Shown here piece after piece: positions 8,894 to 18,714 of a stretch of DNA of 24,056 nt (positions within the stretch are counted from its first letter, which is position 1; the number at the start of each line of letters is the position of its first letter). Under the pieces are notes generated by a model. It was not told where the DNA came from. It saw only the letters and a list, made by a program, of their open reading frames with translations, and ran no database searches. This DNA is from DASZZZ01 sp036260375 (GTDB taxonomy: Bacteria > Actinomycetota > CADDZG01 > WHSQ01). The position numbers and the translations under genes were made by a program. The stretch is from contig DASZZZ010000103.1 of assembly GCA_036260375.1 (NCBI GenBank), forward strand, positions 1-24,056. Reading direction: 5' to 3'.

Positions 8894-9844
8894 CTAGGAC
8901 GCCGCGCGCGCGCCGGAGGCGCGCCGTCGTTCGATCTCCGCCTCGAGGTGCGCGCGCGGTGAGTCGTCGCGCGCCTCCGCGAGCTCCTCGAGCAGCTTCT
9001 TCTCGCGCCGCGACAGGCGTCGCGGGACCTCGATCTCGACCTTGACGAGCAGGTCGCCGTGCCCGCCCTTCGGCCGCGGCGCGCCGCGGCCCTTGACGCG
9101 CAGCGTCTTGCCCGAGCTCGTACCGGCGGGCACCTTGACGGTCACCGTGCCGTCGAGCGTCGGCACCTCGACCTGCGCGCCGAGCGCGGCCTCGGGATAG
9201 GTCAGCGGCACGGTGACGACGACGTCGCCGCGCTCGCCGAGCGCGAACAGCGGATGCGGCTCGACGTGCACACGCACGTAGAGGTCGCCCGGCTCGCCGC
9301 CGCGCGGCCCCGGCTCCCCGCGCCGGGGCACGCGGATGCGCGCGCCGTCGCGCACGCCGGGCGGGATGCGCGTGCGCTTGCCGCCGGGCAACGTCACCGT
9401 CGCGCCGTTGACGGCGTCTTCGAACGACAGCCGCGCCTCGGTCTCGACGTCGCGGCCCTTGCGCGACGCGCGCCGGCCCTGGAAGCCGAACAGGTCCTCG
9501 AACAGGTCTCCGACGCCGCCCTCGGAGCCGAACAGGTCGCCGATGTTGATGCGGACGCCGCCGGTGCCCGCGCCGGGGGAGAAGCCGTAGAACCGCTGGC
9601 CGCCGGCCTCGACGAACGAGCGCACCTGGTCGTACTCCTTGCGCTTGTCGTCGTTCGAGAGCACCGCGTGCGCCTCGGAGATCTCCTTGAAGCGCTGCTC
9701 GGCGTCCGGGTCGCCGGCGTTCGCGTCGGGGTGGTAGCGCTGCGCGAGCTTGCGGTAGGCGCGCTTGATCTCGTCCTTGGACGCCTTGGAGTCGACGCCG
9801 AGCACCTTGTAGTAGTCCTTCTCGACCCAGTCGCGCTGAGCCAT
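8894..9844 (-). CDS. dnaJ: Chaperone DnaJ, zinc-finger-less (CbpA-like)
   Basis: DnaJ stimulates DnaK ATP hydrolysis and delivers unfolded clients. The protein has 316 residues. The J domain is at about 9-75 with the HPD motif at 38-40; a Gly/Phe-rich linker runs about 81-122; the two C-terminal beta domains occupy about 130-275. There is no CxxCxGxG zinc finger and no cysteine at all, so it is a class-II/CbpA-type J protein, unlike the classic four-repeat DnaJ. The ATG at 9844 shares one base with the grpE stop (TGATG), suggesting translational coupling. An in-frame upstream extension lies inside grpE and looks non-coding. It is part of the dnaK operon. Confidence 0.95.
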   Translation of the reverse strand: MAQRDWVEKDYYKVLGVDSKASKDEIKRAYRKLAQRYHPDANAGDPDAEQRFKEISEAHAVLSNDDKRKEYDQVRSFVEAGGQRFYGFSPGAGTGGVRINIGDLFGSEGGVGDLFEDLFGFQGRRASRKGRDVETEARLSFEDAVNGATVTLPGGKRTRIPPGVRDGARIRVPRRGEPGPRGGEPGDLYVRVHVEPHPLFALGERGDVVVTVPLTYPEAALGAQVEVPTLDGTVTVKVPAGTSSGKTLRVKGRGAPRPKGGHGDLLVKVEIEVPRRLSRREKKLLEELAEARDDSPRAHLEAEIERRRASGARAAS

Positions 9845-10619
9845 CACGAGCCTCCGTCGGCCTCTAGCGGCGCGTCGTCGCGCGCCGACGCCTCCTCGAC
9901 GGGCCGCGCAACCGCGACCATCGCGGGGCGCACGACGCGATCGCCGAAGCGGTAGCCGCGCCGGTAGACCGTCACGCACGTGACCTCGTCGACGGCCGCG
10001 TCCTCGCGCGAGTCGACGGCCTCGTGCACGGTCGGGTCGAACGGCCGGCCCTCGGCCTCGATCTCGGCGAGGCCGGCGCTCGCCAGGACGTCGACGAGCT
10101 GGCGGTGGACGAGCCGCACTCCCTCCGACACGTCGCCGTGCCCGAGCGCGCGCTCGAAGTCGTCGAGCACCGGCAACAGGCGCTCGACGAGCCCTGCCGT
10201 GGCGCGCTCGGTGATCTGTGCCTGCTCGCGCATCATGCGCTTGCGGTAGTTGTCGAACTCCGCCTGGAGGCGTCTGAGGTCGTCGAGATAGTCCGGCGCG
10301 CCCGATGGCTCCGCCTCGGCGGGCGCGCTCGCCGCCGCGTCGCTCGCGGCGCGCGCGCCGGCGGGCTCGTCGCCGTGCGCCCCGGCGGGCTCGCCGCCCG
10401 GCACACCGACGTTCTCGGGTGTCGCGGCGCCGGGCTCGGGCGACCCGGCCGCGCTCGCCTCGGGCGCGGGCTCGGCACGCGCGCCCGCGGCGGCGTCCGG
10501 CTCGGCGGTTTCGGGCGCGACCGCCGCGTCGGGACCCGCGGCCCGCGGCGCGTGCGACACCGCGGCGCGGCGCTTGTCGTGCACCTTCACCTTGCGCTCG
10601 CGCGCGGGACCGTTCTCCA

Positions 10620-10620
<1 letters not shown>
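9844..10620 (-). CDS. grpE: Nucleotide exchange factor GrpE with long disordered N-terminus
   Basis: GrpE releases ADP from DnaK. This protein has 258 residues. The first ~105 are Ala/Pro/Glu/Gly-rich and likely disordered. The coiled-coil dimerisation helix begins at DYLDDLRRLQAEFDNYRKRM, followed by the conserved LPVLDDFERAL segment and the C-terminal beta-wing with FDPTVHEAVD and GYRFGDRVVRPAMV. The low-complexity N-terminus makes it longer than the usual ~200 residues. The ATG at 10620 overlaps the dnaK stop by one base (TGATG); a GTG one codon upstream (10623) would overlap by four. Either start implies coupling to dnaK translation. Confidence 0.93.
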
Positions 10621-12458
<1,838 letters not shown>

Positions 12459-12524
12459 CGGTGCTCCTCCCGCAGAAACGTGACGTCGTTGTGGAGACGT
12501 GCGTCGCAAATATGAGTCCCTGCG

Positions 12525-12554
12525 ATTGTGCCAAGTTGAGCGTTATATTGTCAA
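12525..12554 (-). promoter_or_regulatory. dnaK operon promoter
   Basis: On the minus strand a perfect -35 TTGACA (12554-12549) is separated by 18 nt from CACAAT (12530-12525). Transcription would begin near 12518, about 60 nt before the dnaK start. The HAIR-like operator covers the -35 and part of the spacer, which fits direct repression by HspR. Confidence 0.7.
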
Positions 12555-12555
12555 C
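12535..12555. promoter_or_regulatory. HAIR-like HspR operator
   Basis: The half sites TTGA (12536-12539) and TCAA (12551-12554) are 11 nt apart, exactly the spacing in the HAIR consensus CTTGAGT-N7-ACTCAAG. The dyad extends to AGTTGA/TCAACT. The left half matches 5 of 7 consensus bases and the right half 4 of 7. It overlaps the -35 box of the dnaK promoter, the expected place for repression, and hspR is in the same operon. Confidence 0.7.
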
Positions 12556-12991
12556 TCTGGCCGGAGGCGGCGCACCGGCGGACGCGCTCGAGGTCGTCGC
12601 GCGGGACGTCGAACAGCGTCGTCGCCTCGACCCGCTCGCCCAGCCGCCACGTCGAGCGCGCCGGCCCCCCGAGCGGGTACACGGCGGCGTCGAACGCGTC
12701 CGCGGACGGCCGCGACACGGTCAGCCACGTCGCCACGACGCCGTCCGACGGGCCGCCCCCGAGGCGGGCCGCGACGAGCCACGCCCGCGGCAGCGAGCCG
12801 CCGCCGCCGTCGCGCACCGGCACCGCGCTCACCGCGACCGACGCGCCGTCGTCGGCGACCGTCACCCCCGGCGCCAGGGCGCGCTCCTCGAGCGCGTGCG
12901 CAAAGCCGGCGTCGAGGTCCGCGCACGGCGCCGGCGGCGCGGTGGAGCCGGCGCGGAAGTACGCGTAACCCGCCGCGAGCACGACGAACAT
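12551..12991 (-). CDS. Small membrane-anchored protein of unknown function
   Basis: I do not recognise a family. The frame encodes a hydrophobic segment (LVVGIMFVVLAAGYAYF when read with upstream codons), then an extracytoplasmic region of about 130 residues without repeats. The start is unresolved. ATG 12991 gives 146 residues but lies within the hydrophobic segment. ATG 13171 adds a Pro/Gly-rich N-terminus but overlaps the divergent Fe-S gene start by 20 nt. A membrane segment followed by ordinary amino-acid composition supports coding over the opposite frame. The stop codon falls inside the dnaK -35 box and HAIR element. It may be a single-pass type II membrane protein or have a poor signal peptide. 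Confidence 0.6.
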   Translation of the reverse strand: MFVVLAAGYAYFRAGSTAPPAPCADLDAGFAHALEERALAPGVTVADDGASVAVSAVPVRDGGGGSLPRAWLVAARLGGGPSDGVVATWLTVSRPSADAFDAAVYPLGGPARSTWRLGERVEATTLFDVPRDDLERVRRCAASGQS

Positions 12992-13069
12992 GATCCCGAC
13001 GACGAGGCGCGGCAGCGGGAGCCGTCCGCGCGCCGGGGGCTCTCCGCCCGGGCCCGCGGGGCCGGGCCC

Positions 13070-13075
13070 TATACT
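13070..13075 (+). promoter_or_regulatory. Possible -10 element for the Fe-S oxidoreductase gene
   Basis: TATACT stands out in a very GC-rich stretch about 76 nt before the GTG start at 13152. I find no convincing -35 at 16-18 nt, so only a -10 is proposed. Confidence 0.3.
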
Positions 13076-13151
13076 CCGCCGCAGCCCGACCTGGCGGGCG
13101 GCAGACGACCCGTCCGCGCCGGCGAACGGCGATCCGTGAGGAGGCTCAGGG

Positions 13152-15251
13152 GTGATCGAGAAGGTCCTCATGACCGTGCTGATCCTCGCAGCCATGGGCC
13201 TGTTCGCGCGCCGCGTCCGGGACCTCGTCGGCTTCCTGCGCCTGGGCGCCGCCGACGACCGCAAGCCCGTCGACTGGCGGCGCAAGCTCCGCGACCAGCT
13301 CGTCGTCGTGTTCGGCCAGCGCAAGCTGCTGCAGTGGACCGTCCCGGGCGTCATGCACTTCTTCGTCTTCTGGGGCTTCGTCGTCCTGTTCACCACGATC
13401 GTCGAGGCGTTCGGCGCCGTGTACCAGGAGGGGTTCCACATCCCGCTCGTAGGACGATGGGGGCCGCTCGGCGCGCTGCAGGACTTCTTCATCGTCGCGG
13501 TGCTCGCCGGCGTCGTCGTGGCGCTCGCGATCCGCAGGATCCAGCGGCCCGGACGGTTCCGCGGCTCGCACACGCGCGCCGCGGAGTGGATCCTCTACGC
13601 GATCGCCGGGATCATGGTCACGATTTTGTTCACGCGCGCGGCCGAGATCTCGCTCGGCCACTTCCCCTACGACCCGCGCTGGACGCCGGTCTCGAACCTC
13701 GCCGCGCAGGCGTTCGACCCGTTGTCGACCGGCGCGCGTGAGGTGCTCGACACGATCTTCCTGTGGGCGCACTCCGTCATCATCCTGGCGTTCCTCGTCT
13801 ACATCACCTACTCGAAGCACCTCCACATCGTCACGTCCGCCTTCAACGTGCTGTTCACGTCGGAACGGCCGAAGGGCGCGCTGCGGCCGATGCACATAGA
13901 CGTCGAGTCGATGTCCGAGGACGACGTGCTCGGGGCGGCGACCGTCACCGACCTGACGTGGAAGCAGCTGCTCGACGGCATGACGTGCACCGAGTGCGGA
14001 CGGTGCCAGTCGCAGTGCCCGGCGTGGAACACCGGCAAGCCGCTGTCGCCCAAGCTCCTGATCATGGACCTGCGCGACGAGCTGTTCGACGTCGGCCCAA
14101 AGCTCCTCGCCGCGAAGCGCAAGGGCGCGGACGCGTACGGGGAAGCGCTCGCCGACGTGCGCAAGCTGAACCCCGACGTCGTCGAGGACGAGGTCATATG
14201 GGACTGCACGACGTGCGGCGCATGCGTGCAGGCGTGCCCCGTCAACATCGAGCACATCGACGCGATCGTGGACATGAGACGAAACCTCGTCATGAGCGAG
14301 TCGCGCTTCCCGCGCGAGATGCAGAGCGCGCTGCAGAACCTCGAGACGACGGGGAACCCGTGGGGCTCGCCGCCGCAGGCGCGCACCGAGTGGACGAAGG
14401 GGACGTCGAAGCAGGAGCCGCTCGAGATCCCGCACGTGTCCGAGAACCCCGACGCGGAAGTGCTGCTGTGGGTCGGCTGCGCGGGCGCCTTCGACGACCG
14501 CAACAAGCGCGTGACGTACGACTTCGCGCGTCTGCTTCAGATCGCCGGCGTGAGCTTCGCGATCCTCGGCGCCGACGAGTCCTGCACCGGCGACCCGGCG
14601 CGCCGCATGGGGGCCGAGTACATCTACCAGATGCTCGCCGAGCAGAACATCGAGGTGCTCGACGGAGCCGGCGTGAAGTCGATCGTGACCGCGTGCCCCC
14701 ACTGCTTCAACACGCTGTTCAACGAGTACCCGCAGTTCGGCGGGCGCTACGACGTCGTCCACCACACCGAGTACCTCGCGCGGCTCGTCGAGCAGGGCCG
14801 GCTGAAGCCGACGAAGGAGCTCGCCGAGACGATCACGTACCACGACCCGTGCTACCTGTCGCGTCACAACGACGTGTGGCGCGGCGCGCGCACCGTCGTC
14901 GAGTCGATCCCGGGCGCGTCGTACAAGGAGCTCCACCGCCACGGCCACTCGACGTTCTGCTGCGGCGCGGGCGGGGGCCGGATGTGGATGGAGGAGCGGA
15001 TGGGCAAGAAGGTCAACGTCGAGCGCACCGACGAGGCGCTCGCGTCGGCTTCGGACACGCTCGCGGTCGGGTGCCCGTTCTGCAACATCATGCTCGCCGA
15101 CGGCATCGACGAGCGCCACGCGAGCGAGCGCATGTCGGTGCGCGACGTCGCGCAGATCCTGCTGCAGTCGATCGAGCTGCGCGCCGACGCCGCGACGGGC
15201 GACGGCAACGGGAGCCGCCCGGCCGCGGCCGAGGACACGCCGACGGCCTGA
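13152..15251 (+). CDS. EtfD-like membrane Fe-S oxidoreductase (heterodisulfide-reductase-related)
   Basis: The protein has 699 residues. The N-terminal NarI-like membrane part has about five hydrophobic segments (5-20, 66-90, 107-127, 146-165, 199-222) with histidines H69, H207, H223 and H225 as possible b-heme ligands. Two [4Fe-4S] motifs follow: C279-x2-C282-x2-C285-x3-C289 and C352-x2-C355-x2-C358-x3-C362. Two cysteine-rich CCG domains then carry C443, C478, C515/C518 and C567, C603/C604, C641/C644. This matches the mycobacterial EtfD type, which passes electrons from electron transfer flavoprotein (fatty-acid oxidation) to menaquinone. The GTG start has GAGGAG about 8 nt upstream. No etfAB is in the window. 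A generic Fe-S quinone reductase with another donor is the alternative. Confidence 0.85.
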   Translation: MIEKVLMTVLILAAMGLFARRVRDLVGFLRLGAADDRKPVDWRRKLRDQLVVVFGQRKLLQWTVPGVMHFFVFWGFVVLFTTIVEAFGAVYQEGFHIPLVGRWGPLGALQDFFIVAVLAGVVVALAIRRIQRPGRFRGSHTRAAEWILYAIAGIMVTILFTRAAEISLGHFPYDPRWTPVSNLAAQAFDPLSTGAREVLDTIFLWAHSVIILAFLVYITYSKHLHIVTSAFNVLFTSERPKGALRPMHIDVESMSEDDVLGAATVTDLTWKQLLDGMTCTECGRCQSQCPAWNTGKPLSPKLLIMDLRDELFDVGPKLLAAKRKGADAYGEALADVRKLNPDVVEDEVIWDCTTCGACVQACPVNIEHIDAIVDMRRNLVMSESRFPREMQSALQNLETTGNPWGSPPQARTEWTKGTSKQEPLEIPHVSENPDAEVLLWVGCAGAFDDRNKRVTYDFARLLQIAGVSFAILGADESCTGDPARRMGAEYIYQMLAEQNIEVLDGAGVKSIVTACPHCFNTLFNEYPQFGGRYDVVHHTEYLARLVEQGRLKPTKELAETITYHDPCYLSRHNDVWRGARTVVESIPGASYKELHRHGHSTFCCGAGGGRMWMEERMGKKVNVERTDEALASASDTLAVGCPFCNIMLADGIDERHASERMSVRDVAQILLQSIELRADAATGDGNGSRPAAAEDTPTA

Positions 15252-15258
15252 GCCGCCG

Positions 15259-17862
15259 CTACTTCTTCTTCGAGAGCAGCTGCAGCGTCGTCGTCCTGCC
15301 GGCGACGGGGAAGACGCGCCGTTGAGCGTCGACGAGGATCGACGACGCGAGGTACGTGACGGTGAGCGTCTTGCCGTCGGCGCTGCGAGCGTCGATCCGC
15401 ACCGTCACCTGACCGGCGAGCCCCTTGCCGTCGTTGGTGATGCCGCGCACGGTGCCGTCGATGAGGCCGGCCTTCTCCTCGTCCCACGTGAGCACGTACT
15501 CGCCGGGCTTGTACGCGCCGGGCGGGATCTTCGCCGCGATCGCGGCGAGCTTGGCGATCGCCTCGTCGGACGGGACGGCGTCGGCCGGCGCGACGCTGGG
15601 CGCCGGCGCCTGCGCCTGGGCACCGCCGCCCTTCGACGCGTCGGCGGGCGACTTGCGTAGCTCGGCGATGCCCTCCTTGAGGCTCGTCATGATGTCGTCG
15701 AACGACTTGCCCGTCGCGGGACCGAGCCGGGTGATGAGCGCCTGCACCTGCGCGTCGGTGAGGTCGGAGGGGATCTCCGAGAGGAACCGCTGCGCGGTCG
15801 CGTCGGTCACCGACGGGCCCTCGCCCGTGCCCTTCGTGATCGCGTCCCACAGCTTGCGGATGGGCGCGGGCGCTCCGGCGATACGCGTGCGCGTCTCCTC
15901 GCTCAGGGTGACCTTGGCGCCGCCTCCGGGCGCGCCCGAGGTCCCGCCGGGCGTCTTGTCCGGCGGCGTGTCGGTCTTGTCGGTCTTCTCCGCCGGCTTG
16001 CCCTCCGCGGTGCCCTTGCCCTCGCCCGTGCCCTTGCCGTCGCCGGCGCCGCCGGTCTTGCCGGCACGGCGGTCGTCGAGCATCTTGCGGACGGTCTCGG
16101 CCGTCTGCTTGCCCTGCGGGAGGCGCCCCTGGCCGACCTCGGTCAGGCCGGCGAGCGTCTCGAGGTCCTCGTCGGAGAACTGGTCCTTGTTCGCCGCGAT
16201 GATCTTGAGGATCTCGTCGTTGATCTCCTTCTGCGCCGCGGTCGGGTCGCCGCCCTTGGACATGGCCTTCTCGATCTTGGCCTTGAGCTCCGGGTTGTCC
16301 TCGATCATCTTCTGGACCTCGGGCGGCACCGGGGTGCCGCTCTGCGCGAGCGCCTCGAACAGCTGCACGAGCGGCTCCTTGTCCCCGGGCCCGGCCTTCG
16401 CCTCGGCGCGGCCCGACCCGAGCAGGATCGCCGTGGCGACGAGCGACGCGATCGCGTAGGCCGGCGCGGCGCGGCCCGCGGCCTTCGCTCCGACCGTCTT
16501 GGCGCCGGCCTGGGGGCCGCCCTTCTTGGCCGCCGCCGCCAGCATCGCGAGCAGCACTGCGAGCGCGGCTTCCTTGGCCGTGTCCTTGATGACCTGGTAC
16601 GTCAGCACGCCCGCGTCGTTGACGACGGAGATGTAGAGGTCGCCGCCGATCCAGTAGCACGGCGACGGAGGCGTCCACGTCCCCGCGCCGAACAGCATGC
16701 CGCCGCACTCCATCGGCGCGGTCAGCGAGTTGGCGAGCGACACCTCGGCCGCGAGCTTGCCCCTGCGGAACGGCGCCCCCGACGGCGTCGTGATCTCGTA
16801 CATCGTGCCGTTGGCGAAGTCCCAGATGTCGGGCTCCCCCGCGAACATGCCGCTCTTCGCGGTGAAGTTGCCGCGCAGGCAGGCGAGCGCCTCGCGCTCG
16901 CGCGGGTTCGCGCCCGACAGGAACGTCCAATCGAGGTTGAACGCGAGCGAGACCCCCCTGCGGCTGCCGGGGTGCGTCACGGCGTAGGTGTCCTGGATGC
17001 ATATCTCCGCCTGCCGCCAGATCGGGTTCAGCGCGGTCACGGGAACGGCGACGGGAGGGCACGGCGTCGCGGGGCAGGCGCGCTGGACCATCGTCGGAGC
17101 GCGCGCGACGCGCGCCGCGCCACCGGTCTGCTGCGCGACGTGCACGAGCTCGTGCGCCAGCAGCGCGCGGCCCGAGGCGGTGCCCGGCCGGTACTCGCCC
17201 GGCGCGAACACGACGTCGGACGCGACGGTGTAGGCGCGGGCGCCGAGGCGCTCCGCCGAGGCCGCGGCGTCGTCGCCGGTGTGGACGCGGACGTCGGACA
17301 GATCGCGCCCGAGGCGCGGCTCGAAGAAGGAGCGCTCGGACGCCGGCAGCGGCGCGCCCGAGCCGAGCGAGCCGGACAGGGGGCCGCGCGCGGGCGCGGG
17401 CGGCGTCGCGGCGCGCGCCGCCGTCGCGGGCGCGCTCGCCGGGTGGGGACGAGCGGGGGCCGGGCCCGCGAGCACGCTGCGAGCGACCGCCTCGGCGTTG
17501 CGCTCGAGCGCGTCGCCGGGCGACGACACGTCGAGCCCGGGGCCGCCGTCGTGAACGCGCACCTTGGAGAAGTCGTGGGCGCCACCGGCCCCCGGCGCGC
17601 CGGCGCAGCCGCACGACCCGCCGGCGCCGGGCGCGGGGGCGGAGCCCGCGCCGCACGAGCACGCGCGCTGCAGCAGGGACGGCGCCGCGGCGCAGTCGCA
17701 CGGCTCGTCGGAGCGCCCGCTGCACGAGCACGCCCGCTGGACCACGGGCCGGGCGGCGTGCTGCACGACCGGCCGCGCCGCGTGCTGCACGCCCGTGCGC
17801 GCCGCGCGGGGCCGCTCGGGCGCGCGCGGCCCGGACTTCGTCGACGGCGGTGCCAGGTTCAA
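15259..17862 (-). CDS. DUF4157 (eCIS core-type) protein with central nuclease-like segment
   Basis: The DUF4157 domain (about 182-256, counted from GTG 17883) carries the signature DLSDVRVHTGDDA (194-206) and HELVHVAQQ (244-252), an HExxH zinc-protease-like motif. A preceding stretch has DFSKVRVH (104-111) and SSPGDALERNAEAVA. Before it are tandem VQHAARPV repeats (32-49) and Cys-rich VQRACSC/LQRACSC motifs. The central region (285-432) contains EPDIWDF and MYEITTPS, reminiscent of PD-(D/E)xK cores. Two hydrophobic segments (about 437-452, 474-489), a Lys/Gly/Thr linker (605-655) and a C-terminal beta-rich part follow. DUF4157 proteins associate with extracellular contractile injection systems; no structural eCIS gene is here. 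GGAGGAGG (17868-17875) lies 5 nt before TTG 17862, which I take as the start; GTG 17883 would put that site inside the gene. Confidence 0.8.
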   Translation of the reverse strand: MNLAPPSTKSGPRAPERPRAARTGVQHAARPVVQHAARPVVQRACSCSGRSDEPCDCAAAPSLLQRACSCGAGSAPAPGAGGSCGCAGAPGAGGAHDFSKVRVHDGGPGLDVSSPGDALERNAEAVARSVLAGPAPARPHPASAPATAARAATPPAPARGPLSGSLGSGAPLPASERSFFEPRLGRDLSDVRVHTGDDAAASAERLGARAYTVASDVVFAPGEYRPGTASGRALLAHELVHVAQQTGGAARVARAPTMVQRACPATPCPPVAVPVTALNPIWRQAEICIQDTYAVTHPGSRRGVSLAFNLDWTFLSGANPREREALACLRGNFTAKSGMFAGEPDIWDFANGTMYEITTPSGAPFRRGKLAAEVSLANSLTAPMECGGMLFGAGTWTPPSPCYWIGGDLYISVVNDAGVLTYQVIKDTAKEAALAVLLAMLAAAAKKGGPQAGAKTVGAKAAGRAAPAYAIASLVATAILLGSGRAEAKAGPGDKEPLVQLFEALAQSGTPVPPEVQKMIEDNPELKAKIEKAMSKGGDPTAAQKEINDEILKIIAANKDQFSDEDLETLAGLTEVGQGRLPQGKQTAETVRKMLDDRRAGKTGGAGDGKGTGEGKGTAEGKPAEKTDKTDTPPDKTPGGTSGAPGGGAKVTLSEETRTRIAGAPAPIRKLWDAITKGTGEGPSVTDATAQRFLSEIPSDLTDAQVQALITRLGPATGKSFDDIMTSLKEGIAELRKSPADASKGGGAQAQAPAPSVAPADAVPSDEAIAKLAAIAAKIPPGAYKPGEYVLTWDEEKAGLIDGTVRGITNDGKGLAGQVTVRIDARSADGKTLTVTYLASSILVDAQRRVFPVAGRTTTLQLLSKKK

Positions 17863-17935
17863 ACGCGCCTCCTCCGAGGGCACGTCCGCTGTCGTCGAGC
17901 GTAGCGGGCGACGGCGCGCCGCGGAAGGGCGCGTG

Positions 17936-18499
17936 TCAGCGGAAGTTGCGGTAGTAGCGCGACGGCGTCGGTCCCCGCTGGCCCTGGTACTTCGAGCCGA
18001 CCGCGTCGGAGCCGTACGGGTTCTCGGCCGCCGACGTCAGGCGGAAGAAGCTGATCTGGCCGATCTTCATGCCGGGATAGATCGTGATCGGCAGGTTCGC
18101 GACGTTCGACAGCTCGAGCGTGAGGTGGCCTTCGAACCCGGGGTCGACGTAGCCGGCGGTCGAGTGGATGAGCAGGCCGAGGCGTCCGAGCGAGCTCTTG
18201 CCCTCGAGGCGCGCGACGAGGTCGTCGGGCAGCCGGACGTACTCGCGCGTCGACCCGAGCACGAACTCACCGGGATGGAGCACGAACGCCTCGTCCTCGG
18301 CGACCTCGACGGCCTCGGTGAGGTCGTCCATCTCCTCCTTGACGTCGATGACGCGGTAGCGGTGGTTGTGGAACGTGCGGAAGTAGCGGTCGACGCGCAG
18401 GTCGACCGAAGACGGCTGGACGTCCGCGTCGTCGCACGGCTCGATCCCGATGCGCCCGGCGGCGAGCGCCGCGCGGATGTCGCGGTCCGACAGGATCAA
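17936..18499 (-). CDS. dcd: dCTP deaminase, probably bifunctional dCTP deaminase/dUTPase
   Basis: The enzyme deaminates dCTP to dUTP; the actinobacterial form also cleaves dUTP to dUMP, supplying thymidylate synthesis. The protein has 187 residues, close to the mycobacterial 190. Conserved nucleotide-binding segments are GKSSLGRLG (100-108) and HSTAGYVDPGFEGHLTLEL (112-130), with the expected catalytic Glu129 and with S102, A115 and D119 at the positions found in the mycobacterial bifunctional enzyme. The C-terminal YQGQRGPTPSRY lid is present. It starts with ATG at 18499 and is divergent from tRNA-Gly. The family is certain; bifunctionality is inferred from the residues around 112-119. Confidence 0.95.
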   Translation of the reverse strand: MILSDRDIRAALAAGRIGIEPCDDADVQPSSVDLRVDRYFRTFHNHRYRVIDVKEEMDDLTEAVEVAEDEAFVLHPGEFVLGSTREYVRLPDDLVARLEGKSSLGRLGLLIHSTAGYVDPGFEGHLTLELSNVANLPITIYPGMKIGQISFFRLTSAAENPYGSDAVGSKYQGQRGPTPSRYYRNFR

Positions 18500-18577
18500 G
18501 CCGTCCTCCGTGGCCGACGTGCGGTCGGCCGCAGTGTAGCGGTGCGGGTCGCCGGCGGGCCGGCTCGGGCGCCCACC

Positions 18578-18583
18578 TATAAT
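18578..18583 (+). promoter_or_regulatory. -10 element of tRNA-Gly promoter
   Basis: A perfect TATAAT lies 10 nt before the mature tRNA 5' end, so the transcript would begin close to the tRNA. No good -35 hexamer is visible at 16-18 nt upstream. Confidence 0.6.
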
Positions 18584-18593
18584 CGGGGCCGCC

Positions 18594-18664
18594 GCGGGTG
18601 TAGCTCAATGGCAGAGCTCTAGCTTCCCAAGCTAGTGACGAGGGTTCGATTCCCTTCACCCGCT
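18594..18664 (+). tRNA. tRNA-Gly (anticodon CCC)
   Basis: The cloverleaf folds fully. Acceptor GCGGGTG (18594-18600) pairs with CACCCGC (18657-18663), with discriminator T at 18664. The D arm is GCTC/GAGC. The anticodon stem CTAGC/GCTAG holds loop TTCCCAA with anticodon CCC. The T arm has loop TTCGATT. No CCA is encoded. It reads GGG glycine codons. Confidence 0.95.
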
Positions 18665-18714
18665 CGACGCGCTTCGCACGCCGCGCCGCGCCTTCCGCCC
18701 CAAGGAGACTCGCC

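Noticed and set aside
13146..15119. Long minus-strand frame opposite the Fe-S oxidoreductase
   Set aside because: Antisense shadow; the plus frame has all the cysteine motifs.
15259..17862. Calling the DUF4157 gene part of a complete contractile injection system here
   Set aside because: The neighbours are dcd, a tRNA and an Fe-S enzyme; no sheath, tube or baseplate genes are present.
18594..18664. Integration site (attB) at the tRNA-Gly with a nearby element
   Set aside because: No integrase and no duplicated tRNA 3' end was seen in the flanking sequence.
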